Of a stretch of DNA of 64,000 nt, positions 24,801-33,216 are shown piece after piece. Source of the stretch: Crambe crambe (lineage: Eukaryota; Porifera; Demospongiae; Poecilosclerida; Crambeidae). The notes beneath the pieces are model-generated. The model had not been told where the DNA came from. It saw only the letters and a program-made list of their open reading frames with translations, and did no database searches. The stretch lies in assembly GCA_963924555.1 (NCBI GenBank), contig OZ004594.1, positions 4,061,563 through 4,125,562 of the forward strand. The letters are read 5' to 3'. The first letter of the stretch is position 1. The number at the start of each line of letters is the position of its first letter. The translations under genes and the position numbers were made by a program.

Positions 24801-26727
24801 ATTTAGTAAATACTTGGTACATAAGGATCAGCAGTACATGGATTACCAGTATATTTATACTGATTCAGGAGATAGCTCATGTGCTTGTTCTGATAGCTCT
24901 CTTTTCAATTGCATGACTATGTATATGACTAGGCTATAACATTATCTTGGATTTATGAGGTGGGACATTTCTGTTATTGCAGTGAGTGGTCGATGCATGA
25001 AGTCCCCATCACTCACATCCATCATTGCCACCTCTTGGACTATGAGCATCAGATAGTGTCCGTGGTTCTCTCCCATTGTCGCTACTCCCTCAAGGTGGGT
25101 GAGGCCCACAACGTCCAGTACGACTACCGAGCTCTGGAAAGACACATCTTGAACAAATTCATACATGGAAAACCAAAGATTCTCTATGATAGTTCTGATA
25201 TTCCCCAAGTGGAATATAGTAAGGAAATTTACACCAGAAAAACATTTGGAGCTGTGAGGAAGAATGTCCATCCACAAGTAAGCACCAGGAAAAGGTCTCA
25301 TGTTATATTAGCAGAGGAGTTAAATGTATATACTGTCCTATACCTAGATCTTCCCAATTGTAATCATGGTGGGTGGTTCATTTTGAACAGTTCCAAAATT
25401 GATGATTGTAGTTCATTAATAATTGCCCATTGTGCCTAATAAGGTCCCAATTTTACCACAAAGGTATATCCCCTTTTGTACTTGTTCATATACAACTCAC
25501 TTGATTTGGTACATAGATTTTACATCATCATCAATGTCATGTGCTATTATCTACAGATGGACTTGGATTCTCACATCAGAAGGGAGATTCTAGCTGAGCT
25601 AAGCACTCCTGACAGGCTTCGAGAGAGTTTGGATGTCATAGACATCGTGATTGGTTTTCTGTCATCTGCTGGTACAGTGGAAGCCAATAAAGACTTGGGA
25701 GACTACATTGATAAAATCCTGAGGATGAAGAAGAAACCATTTAGCAAAAAGGTATAGCTAGCTAGCCAAACAAAACTTGGAAAGCCTCCATTGACTGTAT
25801 GATGATACAAGAGTCTTGTTGATTATGTGCAGGCTCGAGAATATTGTAAACTCAAGCACATCATATCCCTTTGGAAAACACTTTCTTTGGAGTTATCAAG
25901 ACTTTCTTGGATTCATGGACAGGTATATAGCGAACTAATGACAAGTCGGGACCTAGCATTTTGTCCATTGTAGAGAGATGGTGTCCTTTATGCATTATTG
26001 ATTAATATTCGGAGGTTTCACTAATACAACAAGGGGGACTATACAACCCCTGAAAAAATTCTGCTTTAATGTATGGTTTACACCCTCATACATATCTAGT
26101 CGTATCTATATTATATGCATAGGAGGAAACACTGAAGCTTGGGCACAAGGCTAGCAGCTACATTTAATTAATAATTGTACCAACTACACATCAGTATTCA
26201 TTGTATCTTCCCAGGAACCTTTTGACTCAATGAAGGATGAGTACCTGAAGGGATTGGATAAAGAAGTAGATGGTCAGAGGGCTGCTCTTGATAAGTGCTT
26301 GCGTACTTTTGATTTGGACAAATGGCTGGGAGCACTTTATGAGTTCATTGAGACTTATGTCAGATATTCACTTGATAATGAGTTGACTGACCCGTAAGTT
26401 ATGGTATTATTACATCACGTCAGTTCTTCAGTATTATCCATAGCATCTTAAATGTTTCATTCATTATAATGTTTAATGTAAAGCATTATCAGAGAGTAGC
26501 TAGCTGTGTCACATATACTCTCTAAGTAGATGTGGCACAGATGCCTGCTACATTATTATGCGTTATTACGTATAATTCCCAGGCTCAAGGAAATCATGGA
26601 AACGTTTTCATACTTTGATTTACCTGCTGGATGTTTTGAAGAGTTTCCAGAATCCATCACTCTGAGTCAAACAGTTGCTGTCTGGAAACATACTGTACTC
26701 TACCATGGCAGACTAAGACTACAATAA
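1..26727 (+). CDS. RNF213/mysterin-like giant AAA+ E3 ubiquitin ligase, gene A (5' end outside window)
   Basis: I reconstructed 69 coding exons by matching GT-AG (one GC-AG) splice sites to an open, phase-consistent frame, about 14.06 kb of coding sequence (roughly 4,690 residues); exon coordinates are in the domain entries that follow. Order: N-terminal arm and linker, UBA-like insert, six-unit AAA+ core, acidic insert, E3 module, RZ finger, C-terminal domain. Landmark motifs GETGCGKT, FFDEANTT, GKPGSSKS, LDEVGLAEDSP, GISNWALDPAKMNRG and CPNGH...GECGRP match human RNF213 as I remember it, in the same order. The family forms a cytosolic ATP-regulated ubiquitin ligase. The usual protein is about 5,200 residues, so several hundred N-terminal residues are upstream of base 1. 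The RING finger is absent. The stop is TAA at 26725-26727. The only junction I could not close is between 5853 and about 6028. No internal stop breaks the reconstructed frame. Confidence 0.96.
203..297. repeat. Short inverted repeat in gene A intron
   Basis: CCTGTTCTGGAGG at 203-215 is repeated as its reverse complement CCTCCAGAACAGG at 285-297, with about 69 bp between. It lies in the intron 161-454 and could be the end pair of a tiny MITE or simply a hairpin. Confidence 0.6.
840..1240. repeat. Dispersed repeat in gene A intron, inverted copy near 44.1-44.3 kb
   Basis: The intron 651-1316 carries sequence (GGAGCATGCACATTATGCAT, then TTTTGGAGTGTAGACCTA, then GCTCGCTCGCTG) that recurs on the opposite strand around 44120-44330. 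An open frame over this repeat (840-1142) is not an exon: it has no family similarity and no fitting splice sites. Confidence 0.6.
5362..5585. repeat. Intronic MITE-like repeat (copy 1; copy 2 at 17940-18160)
   Basis: The intron between exons 12 and 13 holds phrases such as GGAACCT, AAAGGACACTCTGAAA, AAGAGGACAACCTCTCTA and GGACAAAAGGCT, followed by CATTATCTGGAGGTTTC. Nearly the same phrases in the same order occur in the intron at 17940-18160. Both introns are therefore largely made of one dispersed element. Confidence 0.7.
5586..5853 (+). other. Gene A exon 13: UBA-like domain insert
   Basis: This 268 bp exon is phase-compatible with the preceding exon and encodes an acidic flank followed by SVVTDLVSAGYSLEESIHAV and then EKYGTLDESLEYLE. 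The pattern (V..L...G(Y/F)...E.(S/A)..A(V/L)...G.L(D/E).(S/A)..YL) is that of the three-helix UBA fold, which binds ubiquitin. It sits between the linker and AAA1. I do not recall an equivalent in human RNF213, where this place holds only helical linker. The tail is acidic and rich in E, D, Q and P, so probably a flexible tether. The donor (cag/gtaaaa at 5853/5854) leaves phase 2, which does not fit the next clear exon; a short exon may be missing or the next start may differ. Confidence 0.65.
6028..8986 (+). other. Gene A exons 14-23: AAA1-AAA2 of the AAA+ core
   Basis: Exons: about 6028-6187, 6245-6322, 6382-6488, 6619-6757, 6819-7038, 7151-7397, 7748-8000, 8057-8237, 8564-8735, 8868-8986. 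Recognisable pieces are LPLPTPEEVLVCNPSTTAEE (AAA1 entry), DYRLVIICS, and STRSGMGKSLYVQRL, a Walker A P-loop whose GxGKS lies near 7189-7204. In the family this is the P-loop of AAA2, which holds a structural ATP. VRDPSWSEIRNFVNFLN and GFKGFVVKFMIYMSR complete the unit. Donor sites are mostly GTAAGT-like. The first exon start is inferred from an AG at 6026-6027 and is the weakest boundary in the gene. Confidence 0.9.
6502..6565. repeat. (TTG)n/(TTTTTG)n microsatellite in intron
   Basis: A run of TTG and TTTTTG units directly follows the donor side of exon 6382-6488. A similar (GTT)n run lies at about 7650-7712 and another at about 21842-21889, all in gene A introns. Confidence 0.85.
9387..9513. 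repeat. Palindromic MITE in gene A intron (first of two)
   Basis: Arms of about 38 bp: 9387-9424 (containing AAAAGCTTGTTGGGTTTGAA) and its near-perfect reverse complement at 9474-9513, with a 49 bp loop. It sits in the 1,008 bp intron 8987-9994, one of the largest of gene A. Confidence 0.8.
9810..9930. repeat. Palindromic MITE in gene A intron (second)
   Basis: Left arm 9810-9854 (AATAGATAAAGCATGCGCAC, then GGTTTCTGGTTGATTTAGTG) and right arm 9884-9930 are reverse complements with few mismatches around a GC-rich loop that is itself partly palindromic (CCCTCGGGCC...GGCCCTCGGG). Typical of a foldback element. Confidence 0.82.
9995..11900 (+). other. Gene A exons 24-30: AAA3, catalytic ATPase unit
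   Basis: Exons: 9995-10312, 10467-10584, 10835-11055, 11208-11290, 11359-11492, 11599-11697, 11751-11900. The second exon carries Walker A GETGCGKT (near 10490-10515). The third carries VHGGTT, Walker B FFDEANTT and a sensor-1-like AACNPYRK. IPLRQLVYRVLDLP and DFGQLN follow, then SFVSLRDVERT. These are the motifs of the hydrolysing AAA3 unit of RNF213, including the Lys of Walker A and the Asp-Glu of Walker B, so ATP binding and hydrolysis are expected to be intact. One donor, gttaga after 11697, is a weaker than usual GT site. Confidence 0.95.
12003..12044. repeat. Telomere-variant-like (CCCTAG)6 array in intron
   Basis: Six perfect CCCTAG hexamers at 12003-12038 are followed by a CCTTAG variant; a degenerate CCCCTAG lies just upstream at about 11982. 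The unit differs at one base from the animal telomere repeat CCCTAA. It lies in the intron between exons 30 and 31. Confidence 0.9.
13362..13396. repeat. (AAAT)n microsatellite
   Basis: Tandem AAAT units occur in the intron 13343-13511, followed by AT-rich sequence. A (GTTT)n array is present at about 15955-16010 in the intron before exon 16044. Confidence 0.85.
14019..14217. repeat. 41 bp minisatellite in gene A intron
   Basis: About 4.8 copies of a 41 bp unit starting AAGGCATAGGGGGAAGAACT and ending GGCAAGACAC. Each unit is itself two diverged half-units of about 20 bp beginning AAGGCATAG. Copies differ at only a few bases. It occupies part of the 937 bp intron 13778-14714. Opposite-strand open frames over it are products of the repeat. 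Confidence 0.9.
15015..17938 (+). other. Gene A exons 36-43: AAA5-AAA6 and acidic insert
   Basis: Exons: 15015-15097, 15168-15366, 15513-15706, 15765-15929, 16044-16224, 16468-16665, 16856-16983, 17058-17938. RNINQIKICMETG, LENLYESLYDVLNQYY and FPTPLINRLEKHF are strongly conserved family signatures without Walker motifs, as expected for these non-hydrolysing units. The 881 bp exon includes WISAHIDDLR and then a long Ser/Glu/Asp-rich stretch (about 17400-17690) with runs of acidic residues. Human RNF213 has a shorter acidic insert at the same place, probably a disordered loop linking the AAA core to the E3 module. Exon 16044-16224 ends at a GC donor. Confidence 0.93.
16221..16230 (+). other. 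Non-canonical GC-AG intron donor in gene A
   Basis: After the codon for the Lys of DAIK the exon edge reads AAG/GCAAGT, a textbook GC donor with otherwise perfect consensus. The acceptor is ttttccag at 16460-16467. Reading frame and protein similarity continue without a gap on both sides (DAIK then VLKRSQYLL). All other introns I placed in this gene start with GT. Confidence 0.85.
17939..18208. repeat. Intronic MITE-like repeat (copy 2)
   Basis: The intron shares ordered blocks with 5362-5585: GTGGAACCTCTGGTAAAGGA, CTCTGAAAGAGGACAACCTC, AAAGAGGACAACCTCTCTA, GGACAAAAGGCTATAGGTCC and a closing TTATTTGGAGGTTCT. Related fragments with GTGGAA(C/T)CCTC and TGTCCACATT occur in introns near 8260-8510, 11085-11130 and 20140-20210. 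No coding capacity. Confidence 0.7.
18209..20803 (+). other. Gene A exons 44-50: first half of E3 module, RING finger absent
   Basis: Exons: 18209-18667, 19036-19226, 19414-19623, 19740-19918, 20237-20336, 20401-20495, 20555-20803. GTFRNVLTRKVDEVVVPL, QTPFGSILNQI and SKWEVIQSLQLFFEHVML align with the pre-RING part of the human E3 module. Exon 20555 (HNYFVEVVSTLCF, then LTPFDKGNVDEVPIIRSSLL) aligns with the part right after the RING. Between them is only the short exon 20401-20495 (SFSNVKVLQKVQKFLNKLS), with no C-x2-C...C-x-H...C-x2-C pattern. The introns on each side are 64 and 59 bp, too short to hide a RING of about 40 residues. The RING core is therefore missing rather than overlooked. Confidence 0.88.
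20873..20941. repeat. Short palindrome in gene A intron
   Basis: TAGCCTC(A)TACC(T)AGGCCCG with a poly-T spacer on the left and CGGGCCTGGGTACGAGGCTA on the right form a hairpin with loop GGGGCCCC. It lies between exons 50 and 51. Confidence 0.8.
21095..22856 (+). other. Gene A exons 51-56: E3 core/shell up to RZ finger
   Basis: Exons: 21095-21203, 21297-21731, 21918-22028, 22090-22185, 22263-22517, 22778-22856. Landmarks are ITIKYLEAIAGMRFALMEIS, VGPAVYLLKLLVRVYGF, FSPSMRDIARLLLS and NAFLPTMPEDSF, which follow the order of the vertebrate E3 shell. The segment CLLCIQCFE in exon 21095 has three Cys but is an ordinary helix of this region, not a RING. All six exons join in frame. In the family this shell presents the RZ finger and catalytic Cys to the E2. 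Confidence 0.92.
22914..23592 (+). other. Gene A exons 57-59: RZ zinc finger with conserved catalytic cysteine
   Basis: Exons 22914-22948 (only 35 bp), 23010-23107 and 23252-23592. The joined peptide reads CPNGHRYIVGE then CGRPYEVRICNECGARIGG, giving C-x3-H-x6-C-x8-C-x2-C, the RZ (RNF213/ZNFX1) finger. The next exon continues DTTQTGHTLGRAE as in vertebrates. From memory the first His and the Cys of GECGRP correspond to human H4509 and C4516, residues tied to RZ-dependent ubiquitin transfer; the Cys codon is 23010-23012, the first codon of its exon. Ligase chemistry that does not need a RING is therefore plausible. Confidence 0.95.
23680..26727 (+). other. Gene A exons 60-69: E3 C-terminal half and C-terminal domain
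   Basis: Exons: 23680-23823, 23885-24057, 24148-24289, 24412-24495, 24558-24744, 24983-25277, 25557-25751, 25833-25922, 26215-26393, 26583-26727. The intron 23824-23884 is only 61 bp. EVPITHIHHCHLLDYEHQIV, IVIGFLSSAG and CKLKHIISLWKTLS match the family C-terminus. The last exon ends FPESITLSQTVAVWKHTVLY then HGRLRLQ and TAA, the same terminal pattern as the human protein (FPEEILLASCVSVWKTAA), so the stop is natural. No strong AATAAA follows closely; ATTAAA-like sequence occurs near 26825. Confidence 0.93.
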
Positions 26728-27282
26728 TACTATAATATGAATTTATTATGCCGTGCCCAAGTGTATCTATTTTCCATACTAGTGCAAGCAAATTGTCATA
26801 ATATTCTCAAATTTCAGCTAGCTACATTAAAATATTAAAATAATACCCAGTGCTTCAATAGCTACGTTATTAAAACTTGCAGTCCTGATACCACTTGCTG
26901 AACAATGATCTCAGTGAATTATTGGGCACTTAGTAAACCTACTGTTAGGCACTTAGTATCCCTGTGATGCATTATGAGGTTTAGAAGATCTGATTTTGTA
27001 TTGTGAATGTACAGAGCTGTGTTCTTCGCCATTAGACTATAGCTAGTCACAATCAAAATTAGTCCATTTTGGTGAACTCTATTCACTTAGAATCACGCCT
27101 TATGGCACTTAGAATTCACTTGCCCTAGGTAAGACCCGGTATAAAGATGGTCATTCCAATTGGTCCAATTCTAGCAACGCATCGCGGCCACGGTTATTGT
27201 TTCTAGGTGCGCTCTGATTCATGTTTGTTGCATTTAAAAACCATGGTTATTGTTTCCAAGTGCGTGTTGAGGTAAGTTAAAC
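26728..27282. other. 3' flank of gene A, no gene seen
   Basis: AT-rich sequence after the stop codon presumably includes the 3' UTR. I see no further exon, no strong polyadenylation signal and no clear repeat apart from two similar phrases around CACTTAG(T/A) at 26930-26960 and 27080-27120. Confidence 0.5.
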
Positions 27283-28394
27283 CATAGATATAAGATGTTT
27301 ACGGGATTGGAAACGCCCAATGAACTGCACAACCGTGGCGCGTTGATAGATGCGCACGCGCATGCAGCATTAATTATATTAATCGTTGTGAAAAGAGATC
27401 AATATTCACTCCTTTCAAGGCAGTTAAAGTGATATTCTGCCCCTACAGCTCACAGAATAGTACAAGTAAGCTAAGGGGAAGGTATTGAAGAAGTGAAGAG
27501 TCAGAGAGTTGAAGTTGGAGAGTCTGAGGAAGGAAGTTATTAATTATTCATAACTTTTTTCCTTGTAATTATAACTATGAGTACCTATCATTGCTCATTA
27601 TACATTAATTTTATGTGATTGATTTGAAAGAAAGGCCAGAATGACTTTTGGTATTAAAATTAGACATAAATTCATTATTATTATAGCTAGATAATTTTGC
27701 CCCAAAGTTATCCGCCAGTTTCTGCTCAGTTCTCCCTCATCAACATTATTACAATACTTCCAGCTTTTGGCTGTTGGGTTTTGACACCATCCACCTCAAG
27801 AATTCGGCTCAGTCAGCTGTCCTGTGGACCCTATGGATATTAGGGGGGAAATATAGTAAGCTTGCCATCTCCATAGGATGACTATTGTATAGAAAACGAA
27901 TGCACCAATTCCATTTACTGTTCTATCCTTTCCCTGAAATAACTAATACAGTTTCAATATTGTTAATCTATTTCTTGGGAGAGGGATTACAGTTTTAACA
28001 CCACTTGCAAATGCTAGAGACAATATATGTCAGCTAATACAAAAACCAACATTACTATTCCATGTAGCTAAAGTTTACATGCCTTTTGATCAGAAAATGG
28101 GCAACAGCAATTGATTCCATCAAGCGTGAGAGGGATTACAGTCCCATTAACCACTACAGTAGTATTTGTAGGAATAAACTTGAAAATCTGAGCTGAAATT
28201 TATTTCATACAGTAAATCTATGCCCCAGTGTATTATAGTATCATTGGCATAAGTCTTACCTCACGGATCTTGTCAGAACAGCAACTTTGACAAGTGCTAT
28301 GTCATTCAGCTGTCAACGCGCCTCGGTTGTTAGTTGCTAACGAGAGCACGTGATCCGTTTCCAATCCCGTAAACCTCTTATATCTATGGTTAAA
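27283..28394. mobile_element. Non-autonomous DNA element with about 35-40 bp terminal inverted repeats
   Basis: The left end has CCATAGATATAAGATGTTTA then CGGGATTGGAAACG (about 27283-27322). The right end at about 28348-28394 is its reverse complement (GTTTCCAATCCCGTAAAC, then ATATCTATGGTT) with small differences. The interior of about 1.0 kb has no long open frame. The ends resemble those bounding 33762-35118. Confidence 0.75.
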
Positions 28395-28535
28395 CAACTC
28401 CATGTGATTGGCTATAGTCTAAATAAGTTGGACACCTCGACCAACGGGATCTACGGTCTGTTTAGAAACCTTCGGGCCCTTAGTAGCGCCCTCGCTGCGC
28501 TCGGGACGCTACAGCCCAGGGCTCTCAGGGTCTGA

Positions 28536-30376
28536 CTAAAACACGGACCGGACCGGACCACCGGACTACGATAAACTTTTGCGCACGAAGTCAAAAATGC
28601 GCATGCGCGCTTGATTGCAAAGATCTGGGACACAGCCCTGGACTTTGGCCAAAGAGGTACCAAGGTAATACAGTCACTATTCAAAGAAATAACCAGACCT
28701 GTGTTTTGGCAGCATCCCATGCAGCCTATGCGATCAGTCAATTCTAGAGTCTAGGGTAGATCACTATGTGAATGAACACATCCAAGGACAAGAGATGACC
28801 AAGGAAAATAAAAGACCCTTCCTGGACCTTGCACCTATCATTACACTGTTTTCCACCACACCCACCTGACGGGGGCACTTTTCTCATTTTATTTCACTCC
28901 TACCTGTTTGTGCCCCTGCGGCTTATTCAAACTTGGAACTGTTTGGAATTGCCACAGGCCAGGTGTGGCTGATAAAATCACAGACCATGGACCACTAATA
29001 AAGATGCTTCCGTAACACTTAGCCTACGTAGCTAGCTACAGTCACACACTTGCTGAACCAGTTAATATTATTATTAAATAAAAATCCTAATTGCATCTGT
29101 TTCCTTTTCAAATGAATATCATTCTGTATGAGATAAAATTAATGAGACCATAACAATAGTTATCTGAGTATATGGTTATTAAATCAACCCACCTGAGAGA
29201 AGGTGAATGGCCAGTTTAGAGCCTGGTAGCGTGCATACTATTATCATAACAGTAATATGCATAATTATAGCTAGAGCTTGTACTATTAGTAACACTTACT
29301 GTACTAAGCACAAAAATACTCCACAATCATGGCCATGTTTGAAAAATAAAAGTATAGTTCCATAATAGCTATAGCTGTAGCTATACTGGCTAGCTAGCTT
29401 AACTCACTATAGCAGAAAACAATCATGATATGTTTAATATTTGCTGTGTGGACATAAATATTATCCTCTAGTGGTATAGACAGAGTAGCTATAGCTACTT
29501 GACTTACTGCACATTTTGTAAGCATTTCATGTTATCACCCAATAATGAATCATTATCTGATCTCATAGCTACTTCTCAAAATCGAGAGTCCAATGACACC
29601 CCAAAAATATTGGTATGATAAATTTCTTGTACTGTGCTATATCCACCTATAATTATTAGCACAATTAGCTATTAGCCTATAAGTTTTAAGTTACCTATCT
29701 TATCAATTACTTTAATCCAAGATTCAACTTCAAGTAGGAGCTTGTAAGTTGACACACAGTAGACACTATTTTCAAGTTTCTTATTGCATTCTTCTGCAAT
29801 CAAAAATAAGTAGAAGTCTACGATCTGAGCAAACCATAGCTACTGCATACAGTATATACACATACTTGTTATAATTATGTTGCAGCACACAACATACGTA
29901 CCCTATCATTCACTTAGTGATCTACCCTAGACTCTGAAGGGTCTTTTCGATATCTTCCTTGGTCAAGTACTCAGGAGTCACGTGCAAGGTGCATGGGAAT
30001 AAATTTCTATTATAATTTATTTATCGAAATTATTATTATCATAATGTTGATAAAATGAGAAAACTGCCCCCGTCAGGTGGGTGTGGTGGAAAACAGTGCG
30101 ATGATAGGTGCAAGGTCCAGGAAGGGTCTTTTCGATATCTTCCTTGGTCATCTCTTGTCCTTGGATGTGTTCATTCACATAGTGATCTACCCTAGACTCT
30201 GGAATTGACTGATCGCATAGGCTGCATGGGATGCTGCCAAACATGGGTCTGGTCATTTCTTTGAATAGTGACTGTATTGTCTTGGTACCTCTTTGGCCCA
30301 GATCTTTGCAATCAAGCGCGCATGCGCATTTTTGACTTCGTGCGCAAAAATTTATCGTGGTCCGGTGGTCCGGTCC
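28536..30376. mobile_element. Foldback element with about 340 bp inverted arms
   Basis: The left arm, about 28540-28895, reads ACACGGACCGGACCACCGG... through to GGGGGCACTTTTCTCAT. The right arm, about 30040-30376, is its reverse complement with about 10% differences. The centre (28900-30035) is AT-rich. A third partial copy of the inner arm lies at about 29918-29964. The arms encode a short Cys/His peptide, listed separately. Confidence 0.82.
30017..30256 (-). pseudogene. Short C2H2-like zinc-finger fragment carried in inverted arms
   Basis: The - strand reads IPCSLCDQSIPESRVDHYVN then EHIQGQE, a C-x2-C-x10-H-x4-H spacing resembling a small C2H2 or UBZ-like finger. The other arm (+ strand, about 28705-28800) encodes nearly the same peptide (one P to L change) and then diverges through a frame change. 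There is no start context or full gene, so I regard it as an exon fragment captured by the element. The parent gene is unknown. Confidence 0.45.
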
Positions 30377-30785
30377 GGGCTAATTTTTTTTTTGGACGTA
30401 CTTCTGACTTAGAATTTTTTTCAAGTCCTGGTTTAACCTTTAACCCCCACACGGACACACCCATTTAGCTCATGCACATGCTTATACTTGCACGCGGGTA
30501 ATTTTTCGCGGGAAAGCGAAGCAAGGGATCAGGCTAAAGGTAGCAGGTGTGCATCTCTGTCCCTAAAAAGAAGAAAAAAAGACTACCCATATTCCAGACT
30601 CTCAAAACGCTCCTAGTATTTATGCCATTGACTGGCGATCCAAACTACCTGCAGGGTTTAATTCAGAATTTTAATTAAGGGGGGTCAAATGCCTAGTTTA
30701 AAAAATTAAGGAGAGGCAACTACAAACCAGTACATGTATGTGGAATTCTATGATAATCCCATTACGAAAGCTAGCTAATTCCTAG

Positions 30786-30834
30786 GGGGGGGGAGGTGGG
30801 GCCACCCATTGTTCAGGGGGGGGGGGGGGGGGGG
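30786..30834. repeat. Poly-G tract
   Basis: Two runs of G (8 and about 20 bases) separated by AGGTGGGGCCACCCATTGTT lie on the + strand, with C-rich complementary sequence shortly after (30842-30860). A G-quadruplex is possible; the exact run length may be unreliable in an assembly. Confidence 0.75.
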
Positions 30835-30869
30835 AACAGAAGCCCCCCTTCGCCCCCCTTGAAATAAAC

Positions 30870-32430
30870 CCTGACCTGGGTTTGTCAGCAAGAAGAATTG
30901 CTGCTATGCTAATAGTGTTGTCCATTGCATGAACCATGTATCAACTCTTCAGCTGTTGTGTAGATGCCTGGGTATTTGTGATGGAGTTGAAGGTAAATAA
31001 ATATAATAATTGTATGCACAAAAAAATAAACAATTTTTTTCTGATAAAAATTAGGCTCATAAAAGAAATCAGTGAGCTAAAGAAAAGTTATTGTTACTCG
31101 TTCAAGCATTCAGTCTCCCTTGATCTGGAACCTCTTCTCAGTAATCTGGGTGGTAAGGACAACTATGGATAAAAAATTGACTTTACCCATAGCCTACAGG
31201 CATAACTCCAAGTATGGTTTATGGGATGCAAGAGGATGTTAACGAATTTTACATTGGACTACGCCAGACCAGTATGTGAAAATAGAGCAGATTCATAATT
31301 TGCTGAACTGCCAGAATTTTCTCAAAGTGGTTGGTACAATGCTGATTGTTTCAGCATTCACATATCCAAGTTGAATTACACAATGCAGCGATTCACAGCC
31401 ACCTGATGGCCATATACTAGTGCTCCTAGCCAAACACAAGGCCAGCACAGTACTTTTTAACTCCATTATTACTACACCCACTGATATTTGTAGACAGCAA
31501 ACTGAATATTTGGACGAATTCTCAGTGGTATACACAGAGACTTGTAGGTTATCATTAAGGGGGGGTTCCCTGGTTAAAAATTCTGCACTAAAAAATGTTG
31601 GATTACTCATTTACCGTAATGTGTATTCGCATGAAATTAAGTATGCTATTTCAATGATAGTTGGAGTACTTACGAATCAAAAAGTGGGTGTGGCTTAAGA
31701 ATTGAAGCCCCAAAATATTGTGTTCAAGCAAAAATGAAGACCACTGTTAGGGACAGTAATAACTCAGGAAAAAATTGTGGTAAAATTTCATCACTTTACA
31801 CAGTGCTAATTATGTAGAAGGACTACAAAATGTGACTTTCCTTTTTCCATAGCAACACACACAAAAGTTTTAAATCATCTTTCAAGTGATTCACTAATGT
31901 TTCAAAGTACCTTTCAGTACTTTAGGTCATTTAACGTGGATTACAGTGCCTATAGTTTGAAATAGAGAGCCACATTTTGTAGAGCTTCTAAAGAAGATTC
32001 AAATGATATCTTAAGTATAATTTTAAAATTTTTTTATCATTGTCCCAAGAAGCAAATTTTTAACCCTTTAGGGTATACAGCTACTCTCATAGTACCTTCA
32101 CAAGTGGTCGTTAAAAAAATATTAATTAAAAATAGTTAATTATGTGATAAAGGCTTCTAATTTGGCATCGACTTAGCTATAGGATGAAACTAAGCAATGA
32201 ATTTTTTAATCTGGGTTATATGGACATTGGTATGGAGGAAGGGAAGGGCAAAGACAGGAAGTAAAAAGTGGGCGGAGTTACGCTAATACATTTGTAAAGT
32301 GGCAAGTTTTGGAGCCAGGGAACCCCCCTTAATTTTGTGGTGGGTAATAATAGCAAACTGACATGCAGCCACATGGTATATACAACTATAAATGAGATGG
32401 TGCTGTACACAAAACTTGAAGACTAACATA
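30870..32430. other. Unassigned AT-rich intergenic stretch
   Basis: Open frames of 78-105 codons occur (for example 31420-31698 +, 31293-31610 -) but show no domain, no codon signal I trust and no splice partners. Low-complexity A/T tracts are frequent. I see no supported feature. Confidence 0.4.
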
Positions 32431-32441
32431 TTACGTTTACC

Positions 32442-32819
32442 TAGTCTCGCGTAGCCAGACCCTTTCCCGGTTTTTGGCGCGAGGCGGGAAAGGGTCTGGC
32501 CCACTGACGTTAAGCGTTTCGTTCTGAGCTCCACCGGATGCACGGTGGCCCGGTAGTCAATGAATCTCATTAAGTCCACGTGATGTAATTGCGCGCGAAT
32601 ATTTCTAGCTAGCAAGCTTTGCAAGCTAATAGCTAGCTTTTAGCACGCGCGCACATAAAAAAGTGCTGACTAATAGACACGTGATTTTTTAAATGAGATC
32701 CATCGATCACCGCCGCCCCCACCCTACATCCTGCCAGAACGAAACGCTTAACGTCAGTGGGCCAGACCCTTTCCCGCCTCGCACCAAAAACCGGGAAAGG
32801 GTCTGGCTACGCGAGACTA
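32442..32819. mobile_element. MULE-like MITE with about 85 bp TIRs and 9 bp target duplication
   Basis: The element begins TAGTCTCGCGTAGCCAGACC and ends with the reverse complement GGTCTGGCTACGCGAGACTA. The arms match over about 85 bp (to GCGTTTCGTTCTG and CAGAACGAAACGC). ACGTTTACC flanks it on both sides (32433-32441 and 32820-32828). A 9 bp duplication and long TIRs are typical of Mutator-like elements. The interior is about 210 bp and non-coding. Confidence 0.9.
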
Positions 32820-33216
32820 ACGTTTACCTACATGCATGTGTTGAATGATTATAGGAAAGTCTATACCAGCAGTATGTAGACAGTAGACACTTAAGATTCT
32901 CAATACTGGTAGCTTGCATACCTGTCTATGTAACAATACACAGCAGTGGGAGGGAGAAAAATCGACTTCACTCTTCTTGATATTGTTCTTTCTTCTACAA
33001 TTTGTCAACTCACATGCCGTGAAGATAAAGTAAGGAATCTGAAGGTGTTACAGCTCACTGACACAGATAGCTACCACTGCCAGTATGAGTCCCCATCCAT
33101 TCCCTGTTACAACCATAAGTTACTTACTCAAGGAAGTTCAACTAGCAAACAGAAAGTGAGTGCTGCCACAAGTTAACTGGCTACTGGCATATGGGTAGTC
33201 ACGTGCCCCCCGGGCT

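Noticed and set aside
31293-31698. Open frames of 92-105 codons on both strands in the intergenic region
   Set aside because: No recognisable domain, splice partner or codon signal; likely chance.
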